Below, piece by piece: positions 32,342 to 43,405 of a stretch of 64,000 bases of DNA (positions are counted from its first letter, which is position 1; each line of letters begins with the position of its first letter). Origin of the DNA: Diplonema papillatum (lineage: Eukaryota; Euglenozoa; Diplonemea; Diplonemida; Diplonemidae); NCBI GenBank assembly GCA_030068145.1, contig JAPJBO010000231.1, forward strand, positions 186,001 to 250,000, read 5' to 3'. The notes under the pieces were generated by a model, which was not told the origin of the DNA, ran no database searches, and saw nothing but the letters and a program-made list of their open reading frames with translations. The position numbers were made by a program, and so were the translations under genes.

Positions 32342-33820
32342 ATGGTGGCGACAGACGTACAATGCGTCGAGCTGGAAAGTTCCGTGGACAAGCGTTTGCA
32401 GCAGGGCCTCTCAGAAGCGAAGAAGCTTTTCGACACTGCCCGGAGTTTCGAGCCCGCAGGCGATGTGCGGCACACGTACACGGACAAGTTTTTGTTGGCC
32501 GAGCACCTCACCAGAAGTTGCGTTCTTGCCCAGCTTCAAATCTTGAGAGAACTCGGAGTCACGAGTGGCACTCTACGCCAACTGCAGACATGGCACTGCG
32601 AAAAGCAAGCGGTGACCCTCCGATTTTCAAGCCACGAGCGGTGTTTTCTTGAACAGCACACCATCCGTAGGGAAGCTGTATCGACGCACAACATACCCTT
32701 CTTCAAGACTTTCACGAAAAAGCTCATCGAAGTTGATGAGTACCACTGGACCTTCAGCATGCGCTATGAGCTTTTTGCGTACCGTGGCAGCGACGTTACG
32801 AAGAAAGTATCGCTGTTGACGAGGCAAAGTGCCATCAGCAAACTTGTTACTGCTACAGAGGGGCACCCTTATCCTCAGGAGAAGACATACGAACCTATTG
32901 ACTTCGAACTGGAGTGGCTTTTCAAGAATATCAAAGTGTTGGATACGGATGACGATGCAACCGAAGACGATTCTCCTTGCCACGTTTTATTTGCCGTAGA
33001 CCGTTCGCAGCAGTCGTGCCGTACGCCCAGGCGCAATGAACAGGTGCAGCAGGCTGTGCACCACTTTTCTGCTTTCTCAACTTGGTGCCGCAGCATTCGA
33101 TCGTATCTGCTTCATTTAAACGAAGCAAGTGACCGCAAAAACGAGGGTGTCTGCCTTCACCAAGACGATGCAATAATCGCAAGTCCTCCTTTCTTACCAG
33201 TACTCGAGGAAATGTCGCCTACAGCAATACTACGGGCCAGCGATATCTCTGAAGGTATCAACATCGGCCCGCAGGGCTTGTTGCTTTCGGAGAGCGATTT
33301 GCGCTGTTTTTTGTCGAGTCATGACAGGTTCTTGAAAGAGGCTTGCAATTCAGTCTCGGGTCTCTACCCCCCGGTTACGTCTGGACAATTGATCAGCGAG
33401 AGGGAAGCAAAGCTGTGCTTGCTCACCACACATGCGTGCAATGTCGTGACGGACTTTGTCTGTTACGTGGATTACTTGGAAGCACTACTCCGCCGACAAT
33501 TGGTCGCGGCTGTCGGCCGGTGGATCTCCCAGCCTGACTTCGAGATGTTCATGCGATTCCGTGCGCGAAAACTATTCAAATTTAAGTACATCCCCAAGCC
33601 GTTCTGCTATGCTGCCCGCCACGAACAGCAACATCCTGAAGGGTTAATATCCATCGTCGATGCAGGCGAGCCTGCGCAGCCAATTCTCACAATGTGCCGA
33701 ACGGTGCAAGCAGCTCAGTTGTCAAAGCGAGGCTTCCGATTCGACATCCATGCAGCGGCCACAGCTTCACTCAAGCCAGAAGTTCACCTGCATATACATA
33801 CAGCTTTCAGGTCTGCTTAA
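32342..33820 (+). CDS. Unrecognised 492-aa protein
   Basis: A long intron-free frame from ATG 32342 with even composition and no low complexity, so very likely a real folded protein. Visible features: a helical N-terminus, the segment RRCFLEQH-like TLRFSSHERCFLEQH followed by EYHWTFSMRYELFAYRG (~residues 95-155, beta-rich), an acidic linker DTDDDATEDD (~205), a helical middle, and a C-terminal block FEMFMRFRARKLFKFKYIPKPFCYA then HLHIHTAF. There is no signal peptide and no obvious membrane segment. I do not recognise the family. The last codons before the stop (after CAG|GTCTGC at ~33811) could be read into an intron, so a further 3' exon cannot be excluded. Confidence 0.75.
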   Translation: MVATDVQCVELESSVDKRLQQGLSEAKKLFDTARSFEPAGDVRHTYTDKFLLAEHLTRSCVLAQLQILRELGVTSGTLRQLQTWHCEKQAVTLRFSSHERCFLEQHTIRREAVSTHNIPFFKTFTKKLIEVDEYHWTFSMRYELFAYRGSDVTKKVSLLTRQSAISKLVTATEGHPYPQEKTYEPIDFELEWLFKNIKVLDTDDDATEDDSPCHVLFAVDRSQQSCRTPRRNEQVQQAVHHFSAFSTWCRSIRSYLLHLNEASDRKNEGVCLHQDDAIIASPPFLPVLEEMSPTAILRASDISEGINIGPQGLLLSESDLRCFLSSHDRFLKEACNSVSGLYPPVTSGQLISEREAKLCLLTTHACNVVTDFVCYVDYLEALLRRQLVAAVGRWISQPDFEMFMRFRARKLFKFKYIPKPFCYAARHEQQHPEGLISIVDAGEPAQPILTMCRTVQAAQLSKRGFRFDIHAAATASLKPEVHLHIHTAFRSA

Positions 33821-33989
33821 GTCCTTTGTTTGCCTGCTCAGAGATGCGTAAGGTTCCTCCCAAACGGAACATAGCAGGCACTGCCCGTTTTCGGTAGGTA
33901 CCTGTTTTCTGTCGAATGAAAGGTAGTTTCTAGCGGTATGTCTGTCAACACGGGCTCAGAAGACAAGACGTACTAAACAGTGCATGTTG

Positions 33990-35830
33990 ATCCGTGTGGT
34001 TCATGTACATAAAAGAACTCCATACTAAACACGCAAAAACAACGATATCGACGCTAACCAACGATGGACTCGCTTCGACGGACTACAGACGCCGACAACG
34101 AAGTTTACCTCTGCGTCTACCAGCTCAATGACTACCCACAGACGGATGTCTCGCCACCCATTGACGCATCATACCACAACCACTATGAACCCCCAAAGCC
34201 TGCCACAGAACCACAACACAAGAGCCGGACTCGACTCAAAGAATACTTAGAGCCATGCGCGGAGACGAGACACCCACACAACGACACGACAGCACACCCC
34301 CCACACGAACACCCACAGCACCAGGCACGTCACAGACCTCCAGTATCACCGCGGAAACAGAGACCAGCAGTGAAGACGACTTACGATGTCCCCACTGCCA
34401 CACACGCACAACAACAACCGGCCTCAAACTGAAGGGAAAACAAGGATTACGGACGCACCTACGTTACTGCAAGAAACCACCCAGAACTAAGTCACAAGCA
34501 GAAACAACGCTGCGAAGCACCACCCAGAAACGAGAGAGATGTCCCTACTGCCACAGCGACGGACGAACCGTGGGGAAACCACTCTTCAAAAGTCTACGCC
34601 ACCATAAGCCCGGGTGCAAAAAGAAGTACTGTAACATCAGACGAATAACCTCACTAACCACGGGTACCCAGTGTGCCCAGAGTGCCTTAACTGTGGCGAG
34701 CAACAAACAGTTTTACCCTGCAAATCTACCCAAAAAAAACCTTCGGGGCACGCATAGTACATGGCGCAGAGCGCCATGTGCTATGCGTGCCCCGAAGAGG
34801 AAGGAATAGGATGAGAAGGAAGGACAGACTGGGATTCACGGTTTGACAGGTAGTGACAGGATCAGCTGCGGTAAGGAGAGCGGGAAATGTTCTATCAGAG
34901 GCCCCGCACCGGCCGGGTTTCGAAGCGATCGCGGGACTGGAGACCTTCGCGGCGGTCGGAGGAGAGAGGTGGTTCCGGGCGCTGCAGTATTGGCTGGATG
35001 GGATGTGCTGGTCGGTGGCGGGTGACGTCTCGATGGTGGAGCTCGCCGTCGACTTTGAAGTGTGCACCAAACTGGATCTTCCGGGCAGTGTCGTAGCGAC
35101 GACGGACGGGACACCGTTGAGCATGTGTGCGAGGGTACTCGCAAAACTTTTAAAAACCGTCGGGGATGCGCTGGAGCGAAACGGCGACGGACCGCTTCTG
35201 CCAGACAGGAAACTGGAGAAGATAGGTCGCTGAGCACGGTGGGAGCCCCGCCGTGCCTCACGGGGTACGAGATGAGGCCGATCTTCCGTGGTGGTACGGA
35301 GACGATGGAAGACACAGCTGACGACGGCACGATCTTTTCCCGACGTACGGAGGTGGAAGGGCGGAGCGTGCGGCGAGATGGGCGGTGTTCAAGCTACGGA
35401 ACACGAAAAGTGGAGTGAGCGGGTGTGCCACGAGCACCAGAAAGTGAAGTGCGGCGTGTGAAAGCGCCGGTGCAGCAACCGATAAACCTGGACGAGCAAT
35501 CGAAGAAGAAGCGAGGCGCCAAACGCGCGCCTGAGCGCGACGATCAAGTCGAGCTAAAGAGGCGAAAGCATGACACATCACGTACGAAGAGATAACCGCG
35601 ACACCGCAAATCGCCACAGAATATTTGCATTCTAACCCAAAATATCAGAGGCGGTCGCGGTCGAAGACGGCAACCCGAGCGAGGAGTAAGGTTGATAACC
35701 AGAATGACAGTCATAATGGCCATGCTGAAGGCAAGTTTGCGTTGCAGGAGGAGAAACTGGTGCTTGGCCGAGGATAAGACGGCTATGGCGGCAGGGGCAG
35801 AACAGAGAGACAGCGAGTCCTTCTTGTGGT
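33990..35830 (+). mobile_element. Deleted LINE copy: zinc-finger 5' part joined to 3' part
   Basis: From ATG 34064 and on in the next frame (34255-34809) the sequence encodes a Thr/His-rich segment and two zinc-finger-like motifs, CPHCHTRTTTTG...LRTHLRYC (~34387) and CPYCHSDGRTVG...LRHHKPGC (~34540), as in the N-terminal part of many LINE proteins. From ~34800 to 35830 it matches, on the opposite strand, the region 55020-55900 (shared GTGACAGGATC, GCTGCGG and the terminal GAGGAGTAAGGTTGATAACC). This 3' part contains WSVAGDVSMVELAVDFEVC, resembling the C-terminal region of algal LINE polyproteins. RT and endonuclease are missing, so it looks like an internally deleted derivative. The leader motif TGTGGTTCATGTAC (33996) recurs at 36971. 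Confidence 0.6.
34741..34797. repeat. 27-bp near-perfect inverted repeat with 3-nt loop
   Basis: Arms 34741-34767 and 34771-34797 are reverse complements except for one position that would be a G-U pair in RNA; the loop is AGA. It begins CTTCGGGGCACGCATAG and ends CTATGCGTGCCCCGAAG. It sits at the junction between the zinc-finger part and the 3' part of the LINE copy. The related LINE copy at 55.9 kb retains only the core GCGCAGAGCG and one outer flank. Confidence 0.95.
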
Positions 35831-37281
35831 AGTCACGCCTTCGCAGTCCTCCGCCCGCTTGCATACAGCCGTCGAGTGGCCTTTCCGACGAGTTGGAATG
35901 CAGGTACCCATCTCCAGAGAGCTTCCGGTTTCTCCTAGAGTAGAGGAGCTGATGCAAACGCCACCTGGGCTTCTGAACGTGATTGCGGATCACCTTCTTG
36001 CTCAAACCCAAGAGGGATTGGAGTGTCGGAATGGCGCACAAGGAGAGGCTCTGGCTTGTTTGCTTCTTTCGCTGGCGAGAGGGAGACTTCGGACACGGCA
36101 AAGCCTTGGGTTCTTCTGGCTCTGCATCCTTCTGTTCCAGAGATCGTAGAGCAGTTTGCCCACAACATTAACCTTGAATGGCATGCTTCGGGTGAGGCAT
36201 GCAGTTTATCAAGAAGTAACTTCTTATCAGCTTCCCTTCCATGCAGACACAAATTGGACTCAAGCACATCCTTTCGTCTATCACCGGACTCTTGATTGCG
36301 TGGTGCTTATTTTATCTGTGGGTTGTCCAAGATATCCTGCAGATCTCGATCAGGCCTCTGCCACCCGTCACGATAACACGAATATTTTCAAGGACCAGTA
36401 CAAGCACGCAATGGTAGCAACTGAGCTTTTCCTTCAGTCCTCTGGGGAACGTTGAAGGGGGCCCGGTAGCGAGCTTTACTTAGGTTCCTGCAAGCGTGAG
36501 CCAACCGACTTCTGCGAGTCCAACGATAGCGTTCGAGTCTACTTTCCAACGAATCCTTCATGCCACGGCGCCCCGAAAGCACCACCCCCGACACCCGAAG
36601 GCTCCATTTTTCAAACGGCTTGGCCCTTCTGTGGAAAGCCCAAGCAAGAGGAACCGTTTCGCTCACTCCAAAGCTCCCGGTTTTGCGCCAGTGCGTGGCG
36701 TTTGAAAAATCCACTACAAAAAAAAAAAGACACCCCAAGGTCAGTTCCCCGTAGTTCCCCCGTAGTTCCCCCTGGCTATACCGACCACACCAATATTAGG
36801 GCGGAAACAACCCGCACCACGTGAAGCACCGCAAGTGTCGCGAAACCCAAGCACTACTCTACGAGAAAATACATAAAAACGCGGACAACAGACCGGTACG
36901 GGCTCCAAGGCAACCCCTGCTCAACTGTGCATGCCCGTGCACAACTGTGCATGCCAGTGCATGCTAACCCATGTGGTTCATGTACTTAAAAGAACTCAAT
37001 GCTCAACTTGTAGAACGTGGGGGGCCCAAGACTACACTCCACGAAGGAATGTACTTGGTGTCGGTCACAAACAGTCCCGGACATGGTTAGCCATAACCCA
37101 TAGCGAAAGCGTGCACTAAATATACAACCCGTAACCATATAGCCCTTTCTTGCTCTAAGAGAACCCATTCATGAACGGTCACACGGAGACCCTAAACCCC
37201 CGGAAATTCAAGCGAACTTTAACTCTAAAAACGAATGGATTTACTGATGCGAGGACAATGATAGCCACCAATTTTCTCCAG
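35831..37281. other. Region with repeat debris and possibly missed upstream exons
   Basis: The gene starting at 37282 lacks a start codon there, so upstream exons should lie in this stretch. The frame near 36170-36300 (AVYQEVTSYQLPFHADTN) has a coding look but I cannot splice it securely. Bases 36820-37170 hold repeat-like sequence, including TGTGGTTCATGTAC also seen in the leader of the LINE copy at 33996, and a doubled CAACTGTGCATGCC near 36917-36953. Confidence 0.4.
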
Positions 37282-38464
37282 GTTTGCGCATGACGTACCG
37301 CTACCTGAATTAGCGTTGACGGCGTCGGCACGACAGTATGCGGGCTTCGCGCTTCTATTGGGAACGATCGGGGGGCCAGACCTCTTTTTGCCGGAATGTG
37401 CGATGCTAGTTCAAAACAGGGACGAGTTTCATATACCCCTTGTGCGCAAAGACATGATGGCGGCGGAGGGTGCCGAGCGTATCCTTGCCTCGCTGTCACC
37501 CGAGCAGCAGCGCTTTGCTCGTGCTTATCGTCAGATGCAGAAAGACAATTCTCTGTTTGCTGTGTGCATCGTGCACATCAAGCCACAGTTGGAGAACGCA
37601 CTTAACCTTCCGCCTTCGGCGTTGTCAAAGGAAGTCAAGCTCACGCAGGATGTTCTTGAACTTCTTCAGACCTACGGCGTATCTGTGGACTTGCTCAGGT
37701 TCCGGCCCGATTCCCCTGATGATGAAGGTCAACTTTCAGCAGAAAATAAAGTGTCGGTCGTGGCGAACACCGTCAAGAAAGTGCAGACGGTGGTGCGCAG
37801 CATTGAGGAACAAAGGGTGCAGGAGGCGAAGCTGCGTTCAGCAGTGGATCACCGAGATCCAACCGAACGCACTACCTCGCTGTTGCCAGAATTGCCGGAA
37901 GATGTAAAAAAAGCAGCAGCTGGCGTTTCTCAAACTGCCGAGAAGTCAGGAGAGGCGGAGGGACCGACGGGCAGCCTGTTCTCGCAGAGCAACGTCGATG
38001 TTTCAAAGTTTTCTTCAGCTGTGGAAACAGCGGTGCATAACATGCAGGATACTCGGCCATTTGGTGCTGTTAACCCCGTTCTTGTTCGAGCTGGCGACAC
38101 CTGGGTACTGAACAGCACATCTGGAAAGCTCCTTGCTCCCCCATCAACAATATTGTTGTCGACAGAAAAGCAGTTGAATCACAAGCTGCAAACTATGTCT
38201 CTTCTCGACTCGCTCACACGCACAGGCACTCTTCCTCTTGTCGACACAGTGTTGCATATCATTGCTTCAAACGTTAGCGCCTTTGACAAGGACCTCATGG
38301 ACACCCTGACACAAGATAACGTGAATCCAATTGATCAAGCTGAGCTTTCCTTGATTGCGGCAGCCTGCGCCCTGTATGGACAACCGCCTGGGCACTATTT
38401 GAATTCGGAGGCGGCTCATGAAGAAAATGATAGCTCAGAAGTCGCGGCCGCATGCAAAGCTTGA
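37282..38464 (+). CDS. 3' exon of a conserved uncharacterised protist protein
   Basis: The exon begins after CAG at 37279-37281 and reads (R)FAHDVPLPELALTASARQYAGF..., open to the stop at 38464 (~393 codons). The N-terminal part of the exon includes GTIGGPDLFLPECAMLVQN and a distinctive segment SPEQQRFARAYRQMQKDNSL, then VCIVHIKPQLENALNLP. From memory, similar segments occur in long uncharacterised proteins of diatoms, oomycetes and algae; I cannot name the family. The middle is a helical linker (VVRSIEEQRVQEAKL) and the C-terminus holds a second conserved-looking block (GKLLAPPSTILLSTEKQLNHKL ... LSLIAAACALYG, given here in part). There is no start codon at the exon edge, so the gene is 5'-incomplete in my model. 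Confidence 0.65.
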
Positions 38465-39204
38465 GTCAAAATTTGTGCGCAACATGACGTTCATTCTACG
38501 CAGAGGGAGCTTGCTCACCTGCTGGATTGGTTCTGAAATGCCCCGGCCGAAATCAGTTGCGGGAAGAGGAACTATTGTCATTGTGTGCCATTTACTTGCC
38601 TTCGAGTCTAGCCTGCTAATCGAATGTGCAAAGTTGAACTGCTGTGTGTTTTTTCAGTCGGCGGATGCAAACACTAGTTGCGAAACCCCCTGGTCCTACA
38701 CCTTGCACACAACGTCATCGTATCTCCAGAGCTGTGTCGTGCTGCTCCTCAGCAGAAGCTTCCAGCTCTCACAATGCATTTTACTCACTTGATTCGGTCT
38801 CACTACACGCCACGTCCCCGTCCTGAACGGCAATATAATGGATTACGGGCCCAAACAACTTCCAAGCAGCCAACCTTGCACGAGTGAATCTGCACTCGTG
38901 CTGATGAATATCACTCATTCCACGAAAATTCTCAAGCGAACTATAACCCTGAAAAAAGTGTCGCAAAAGACAACCTTTTCCCCTTTTTTGCCAATTTTCT
39001 CCATCTTGTGTCGAAACGTCAGTTCGGAGATTTTGAACGATTAGATGCACTGATCACAGATCTTTCAGCTGGTCTGACCACTGGTCGGCCAATGCCTGGC
39101 CCATGGGAGCACTGTAAACTGTCGACCACTGCCTGACTGAAACGAACCCAAGGACTCGACCTTGGGACCGAGGCACGCTATTTGTCCAAGTTTTTCATTC
39201 GTAC
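38465..39204. other. Intergenic spacer
   Basis: About 0.7 kb with short, unsupported frames only. No repeat family member was recognised before 39205. Confidence 0.4.
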
Positions 39205-39660
39205 TTTGAGGCAAAATGAATAGCTTTTATTCGAGCCAACCCCACTTTTCCTATGAAAAGAGTGTAGTGGCGGTTGGAGACTTGTGCAGAGCTAGCTTTC
39301 TTTCCCGGCCATACGATCGGGATGGCAGAGAATGTCGGCTTTCAGGCCTGGAGGCCGGGTTCGCACTGCCGAGGCTATTTCAGAATTGTTTTCGGGGCTT
39401 GTTGGTTTTCGGGGTCTAACGTGCCCGAAATTTGCGTTTTCTGCGGAATTTCTCAAAAAACACTCGTCATCTTGTTGTGTTACTACAGAGTCATTTGCAT
39501 GCAAATGAGTGCCACACTATCAATCAAACAAAAGCTCGCGGTTTTTGAGTCCCCGGGGGGGGAATTTTGGTCCAGTCTCGAAGAAAGAGAGTCGGAGGGG
39601 TCCAGCGGCGGCGGGTACGGCGCCGAACTTGCCACCACAGGAACTAGGTGTGCCTTTTGC
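39205..39660 (+). mobile_element. Composite repeat, copy C, lacking the minisatellite tail
   Basis: This copy starts within the 5' block (GAATAGCTTTTATTCGAGCC at 39218). It has an A-box-like GATGGCAGAGAATGTCGG (39321) and B-box-like GGTTCGCACTGCC (39358), then CGGGGTCTAACGTGCCCGAA as in copy B and the perfect palindrome CATTTGCATGCAAATG (39490-39505). It ends at GGCGCCGAACTTGCCACCA (39619), after which only one unit-like GAACT remains. It shows where the element body stops and the 16-bp array would begin. Confidence 0.7.
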
Positions 39661-40092
39661 CGACAACTTCTCCGCGACTTACACCCGCCGTAGTAGCACG
39701 GGGGTAGTTACCGGAATTTCTTTCATTCGTCTCTCCTTTACTATCCTTTCGTGCCTGACCAGCGAAGTCGGCAGGTTACCCTGAACACATCTCGGCCATG
39801 GTAGTGACCCACACAAGCGATGCCAAAGCGTTAGAAATAGAATGCACTCCAATAAACGCAATAAACGGAGCGAACCTGAGAACTAACCATTTGCTGTCTT
39901 CTAAGATCGCGTATCTGTCTACGTGTACTTCACTTATGCCCAAAGAGCGAATGAAACACTCGTTACAGCCCACAAAGTCTGACAGAAAGATGTAAAGAGC
40001 AACCCCCAACTCTGCTCCCCCTCCCGACCTCTTGCTATTCCCAAACACGCATCGCCCACCGGCCGTATTTTTGAGTTCGGTGGCTGAAATAA
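39661..40092. other. Spacer upstream of the fucosyltransferase gene
   Basis: No supported frame or repeat. It should contain the promoter of the downstream GT10 gene, but I see no clear motif. Confidence 0.35.
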
Positions 40093-41478
40093 ATGCAAAA
40101 TCGGCGCCTGAAAGTGGCGCTTGCCACAGCAGTCCTGTCAGTTGTTGTGGTCAATGTTGCACTGATTCCACTGTGGGACGGGGAGCACGTACCGCATGAG
40201 ACTGAGGGTGGCAAAAATGCCACCCAGCAAAGTGAAGGGCATCCAGCCAGGTCAGATGTAGCTGGAGGGAGCAAGCATACTGAACGGCAGACTGAAGCGA
40301 AGCCGACCACCGTCGATGTATCACCTGCTAGCGATGTGCTTGGCAGAGACGTTGTTATCGCCGAACTCAAGAACGCGTACATTTGTTCGTACATGGCGAA
40401 GGCCGAGCGGATTACTGGGAAAAGTGGCTGTCAGGTCAAATGCCCAGCAGCAGGCCTCCCAGCGGACAGATGGTGTCAAGTGTACACAAACCCCTCGAAA
40501 GACGATATTGCAAGAGCAGATGCCGTAGTTTATCACCCAGGGCGAAAAGTGCCTGTGTCTCAAGGTTTGTCTCCTCTCGTCCACTTCCGGAGTGACTTGC
40601 CGCAGGCGGTGCATTAGCAGAGCAACTGTTTTTGGGAGCTACTGAACAGAAGTATTAAGCACAAAACGTCTCACACAGCCCATCCGAAGCAGTGGAGTGT
40701 CATGTGGTACGGAGAGAGCCAAGAAAAGCATCCTGAAATGTATACTGACACGTACCTCTCACAGTACAACGCGCACGTCGTTTACAAGAAGTGGAGTAAG
40801 TACCACTTTTCTTGGACGCAGCGCTTTGAACAGGAGTTCACCAACTTCGCGAAAACAAGAAAGCAGTGGGTCCCGTGGGAGCAGAGGCGCACGGCGGTTG
40901 CTGTCGTATCGAATTGTAAATACCACACTACCAATCGAAGCGCGGTCATGGCAGAACTTGACCGGTTGTTGCAGATGAAGACGCAAGGACGCGAGCAGCT
41001 CTTCATGTTTGGCGGATGCCATCCAGGGCGTGAAAAGGACATCATAAAGCGTGAGCACCCAAGTTGCAAGGTGAAGTCAGAAAAAGAGCGCTACAAAGAA
41101 AAAATGTGCATTCTGCGGCAGTACAAATTTGTGGTATCGATTGATAATTCGCGGGATGAAGGGTATGTGACAGAGAAAGTCTACCACGCTCTGATCAGCG
41201 GCGCGGTCCCTTTGTACGCGGGGGCACCGGACATAGAAGACTTTGTCCCGCTGCCAAATTCGGTATTAAAGATTGAGCCGTCTGCCTCCCTTGGCCCTAT
41301 TGTCGACTACATGTTGAAAGCTTCTTCTCCGCCTCCCGAAACGGAGTGGTGGGAAAAGTCGTGGTCGAAGGAGTTCCTTGCCAGTTTGCATGGGGAAAAC
41401 CCTGCTTGCCGCATCTGCTCCGATATTTACAGGGGTGTGTTGCCTCCTAAATTCGACTCGTACGCATTGTCGCCCTAG
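40093..41478 (+). CDS. GT10-family alpha-1,3-fucosyltransferase-like type II membrane protein, 423 aa
   Basis: Exons are 40093-40564 and 40679-41478, with one GT-AG intron of 114 bp and matching phase. A short basic N-terminus (MQNRRLK) leads into one membrane segment (VALATAVLSVVVVNVALIPL), the usual type II Golgi anchor, then a Ser/Thr/Glu-rich stem to ~residue 95. The catalytic part has WSVMWYGESQEKHPEMY at the exon junction, VAVVSNCKYHTTNRS (the donor-domain start, as in VSNC/SNR of fucosyltransferases), and the signature FVVSIDNSRDEGYVTEKVY followed by ALISGAVPLYAGAP. The EGYVTEK box binds GDP-fucose in this family. The cysteines near the C-terminus (CRIC) are also usual. It should add alpha-1,3-fucose to glycans in the Golgi; the acceptor is unknown. 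Confidence 0.88.
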
Positions 41479-42379
41479 CGTCAGCTGCTTGATGTTGTTT
41501 TTAAACATTCTCATGCTGGTTTTTGTTTCTACCCTTCGGGGTATCTGATTGTTGTCTGTGGATTCGGCAGGCATTACACAACTCAATCCGACTACGTTCA
41601 CCATAGTTTTTGTTTACTTCAAACTCCGGATCTTGGGCCTCCGGTGCGTTATCTTTTGTTGTGATCAGCATTGGTGAGGTGCGCGCTCACCAGCAATCAG
41701 GCCTTCGACTACGGCTTGATACCCGGCAGGTCTTAGTGATGCTGAGCCAACGCAGGCGCAACCGAAATCAAACCAAGAACGAGTTGGTCGAGTATACGCC
41801 AACCGTAAACAGTTGCACCACCTCACCACACTCAAAGACAAGAGCTTTGAGAACTACGACTTCAACCAAAGCCGTCAAAGGGTGCACAGACTACTTAGCC
41901 TTGCAGCAAGTATTTCGATAATTGTTGTGTGGTAGCTTAATATTCCTGTCATGCCACTTCACACCGCGCACCCGCCGGTTTGAGCACCTCCATTTTTCCA
42001 TGACCATCGGACCCTCTCTCCCCTTCCCTGTGTGTTGCTAGCATCAAACATACATGTGAGGCAAGATTCTGCCTGAACACTAAGCTAAGATTTTCCCCCG
42101 GGTCAAAGCCTGATACCAGCAAATAAGAAGAGGCCTTGTTCAGATTACCAGCTACACACAACCAACTTGTGAGCAGTTTCCGCGAGCGTAGATTAGAGGG
42201 GGGATGGCGGGTCTGGTTGTCTAAAAACACCTGCCACTGTCTGTCCCGCTACTGTTCGGCTACCCTGAACTTTTTTTAGATCGGATTTGCGGGTTTGCGG
42301 GTCGGACATGAGAAACTTGAGACATATTTATTCACTACGAAATACACGTTGCAGGTTTCATCTAGAGGAAACAACAAAC
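41479..42379. other. Intergenic spacer with a dispersed repeat fragment
   Basis: No supported gene. Bases 42065-42105 carry a copy of the ~35-bp dispersed repeat (ATTCTGCCTGAACACTAAGC type, ending in a C-run) also present near 823 and 30691. Confidence 0.4.
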
Positions 42380-43405
42380 ATGGGGAAAGGCAATGGAAAG
42401 ATCTTCGAAAGTAGTACGCAAATAATAACGTTGCTGACCCTCGTCCTCCAGTTTTTACACTGTCTGTTGTGCCTGTCGAACTATCTGGACTGGGTGAGGC
42501 ACCAAGAGGCCACAATAGGGTTGAGGTCAGTAAGGCTCTACTTAGCGCTAACAATAATTGCCATAATTTCGTACTTGCTGTTCAGCTCAGTGTTCTATAT
42601 GTGGGCTTGGAGGTGTGCATTCTTCTTTGATGTTTGTGGACTTGTTATGACGGCTCCCGAAATTGGCTAAACTTTAGTCCAATCTCAGCTTTTCTGCATC
42701 GGTGAAACTAAACACAGGTACGCTAGCAGCGAAGACAGCGCGAAGCGTCGCAGAATCTGGGGAATCTGTATCAACCTACTTTTTGCAGACTTTCCCCTGT
42801 TCTGCACAGAGATAGATATTGTCTGGAAGGTTGGTATCGCAACAGGACTTCAATTACTATCATTCGCGTTTACGTGTGTGTCTTTCATTTACAGCGCAGT
42901 TCGGGTGTGGCTCTTCATGATGGTGCGCATCATTAAGAAAGCACAGCCACCGCAAAATCTTGGCGTCAACCCAGCGCAAGGGGGAAAGTTGCCTGCCGCA
43001 ACGACTGCGGGACCTGGTTGGATTCGCCGAATGGACATGAATCAAGTACCTTACGACGACAACATGATGGGAGGGATGCCCCGAGATTTGACATTTGGCG
43101 ACGAAGAATTGGGTCCAAGCGCTATTACTGCGGTCTTCCATGGTGAACGTGACTACGATGATGACACAATGAACCATTCTCGACTAGATCGCGCTGGTAT
43201 GCGTTTTAATTCAAGAAGCTTGTTACGGGTATGGCTCGCGACGTTGAGACAGTATGGACCAAGGGTGCGTGTCAGTACATGACATTCCCGACCCACCCGC
43301 GAGGTGCGTTTTTCTGACTTTTTTCAGAGGTATTTTCAATCCCTCGCCAGGAAGTCAGACAATCGCATCACCAATGTCGCCAACACACGTTTTTTTGCAC
43401 GCTGA
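42380..43405 (+). CDS. Four-transmembrane protein of unknown family, about 285 aa
   Basis: Exons are 42380-42612, 42718-43264 and 43328-43405, with GT-AG introns of 105 and 63 bp. The start ATG (MGKGNGKIFES) is followed by four hydrophobic segments: IITLLTLVLQFLHCLLCL, LYLALTIIAIISYLLFSSVF, a third around GICINLLFADFPLFC, and LQLLSFAFTCVSFIYSAV. A ~120-residue tail follows with a Pro/Gly part and an acidic part, ending in a basic segment. The junction at exon 1/2 gives WAW-R-YASSEDSAKRR, which keeps the frame. N-terminal GK-rich start plus four helices recalls MARVEL or similar tetraspan proteins, but I cannot assign it. The last exon is short; a different acceptor would give an alternative tail ending near 43514. 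Confidence 0.65.
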
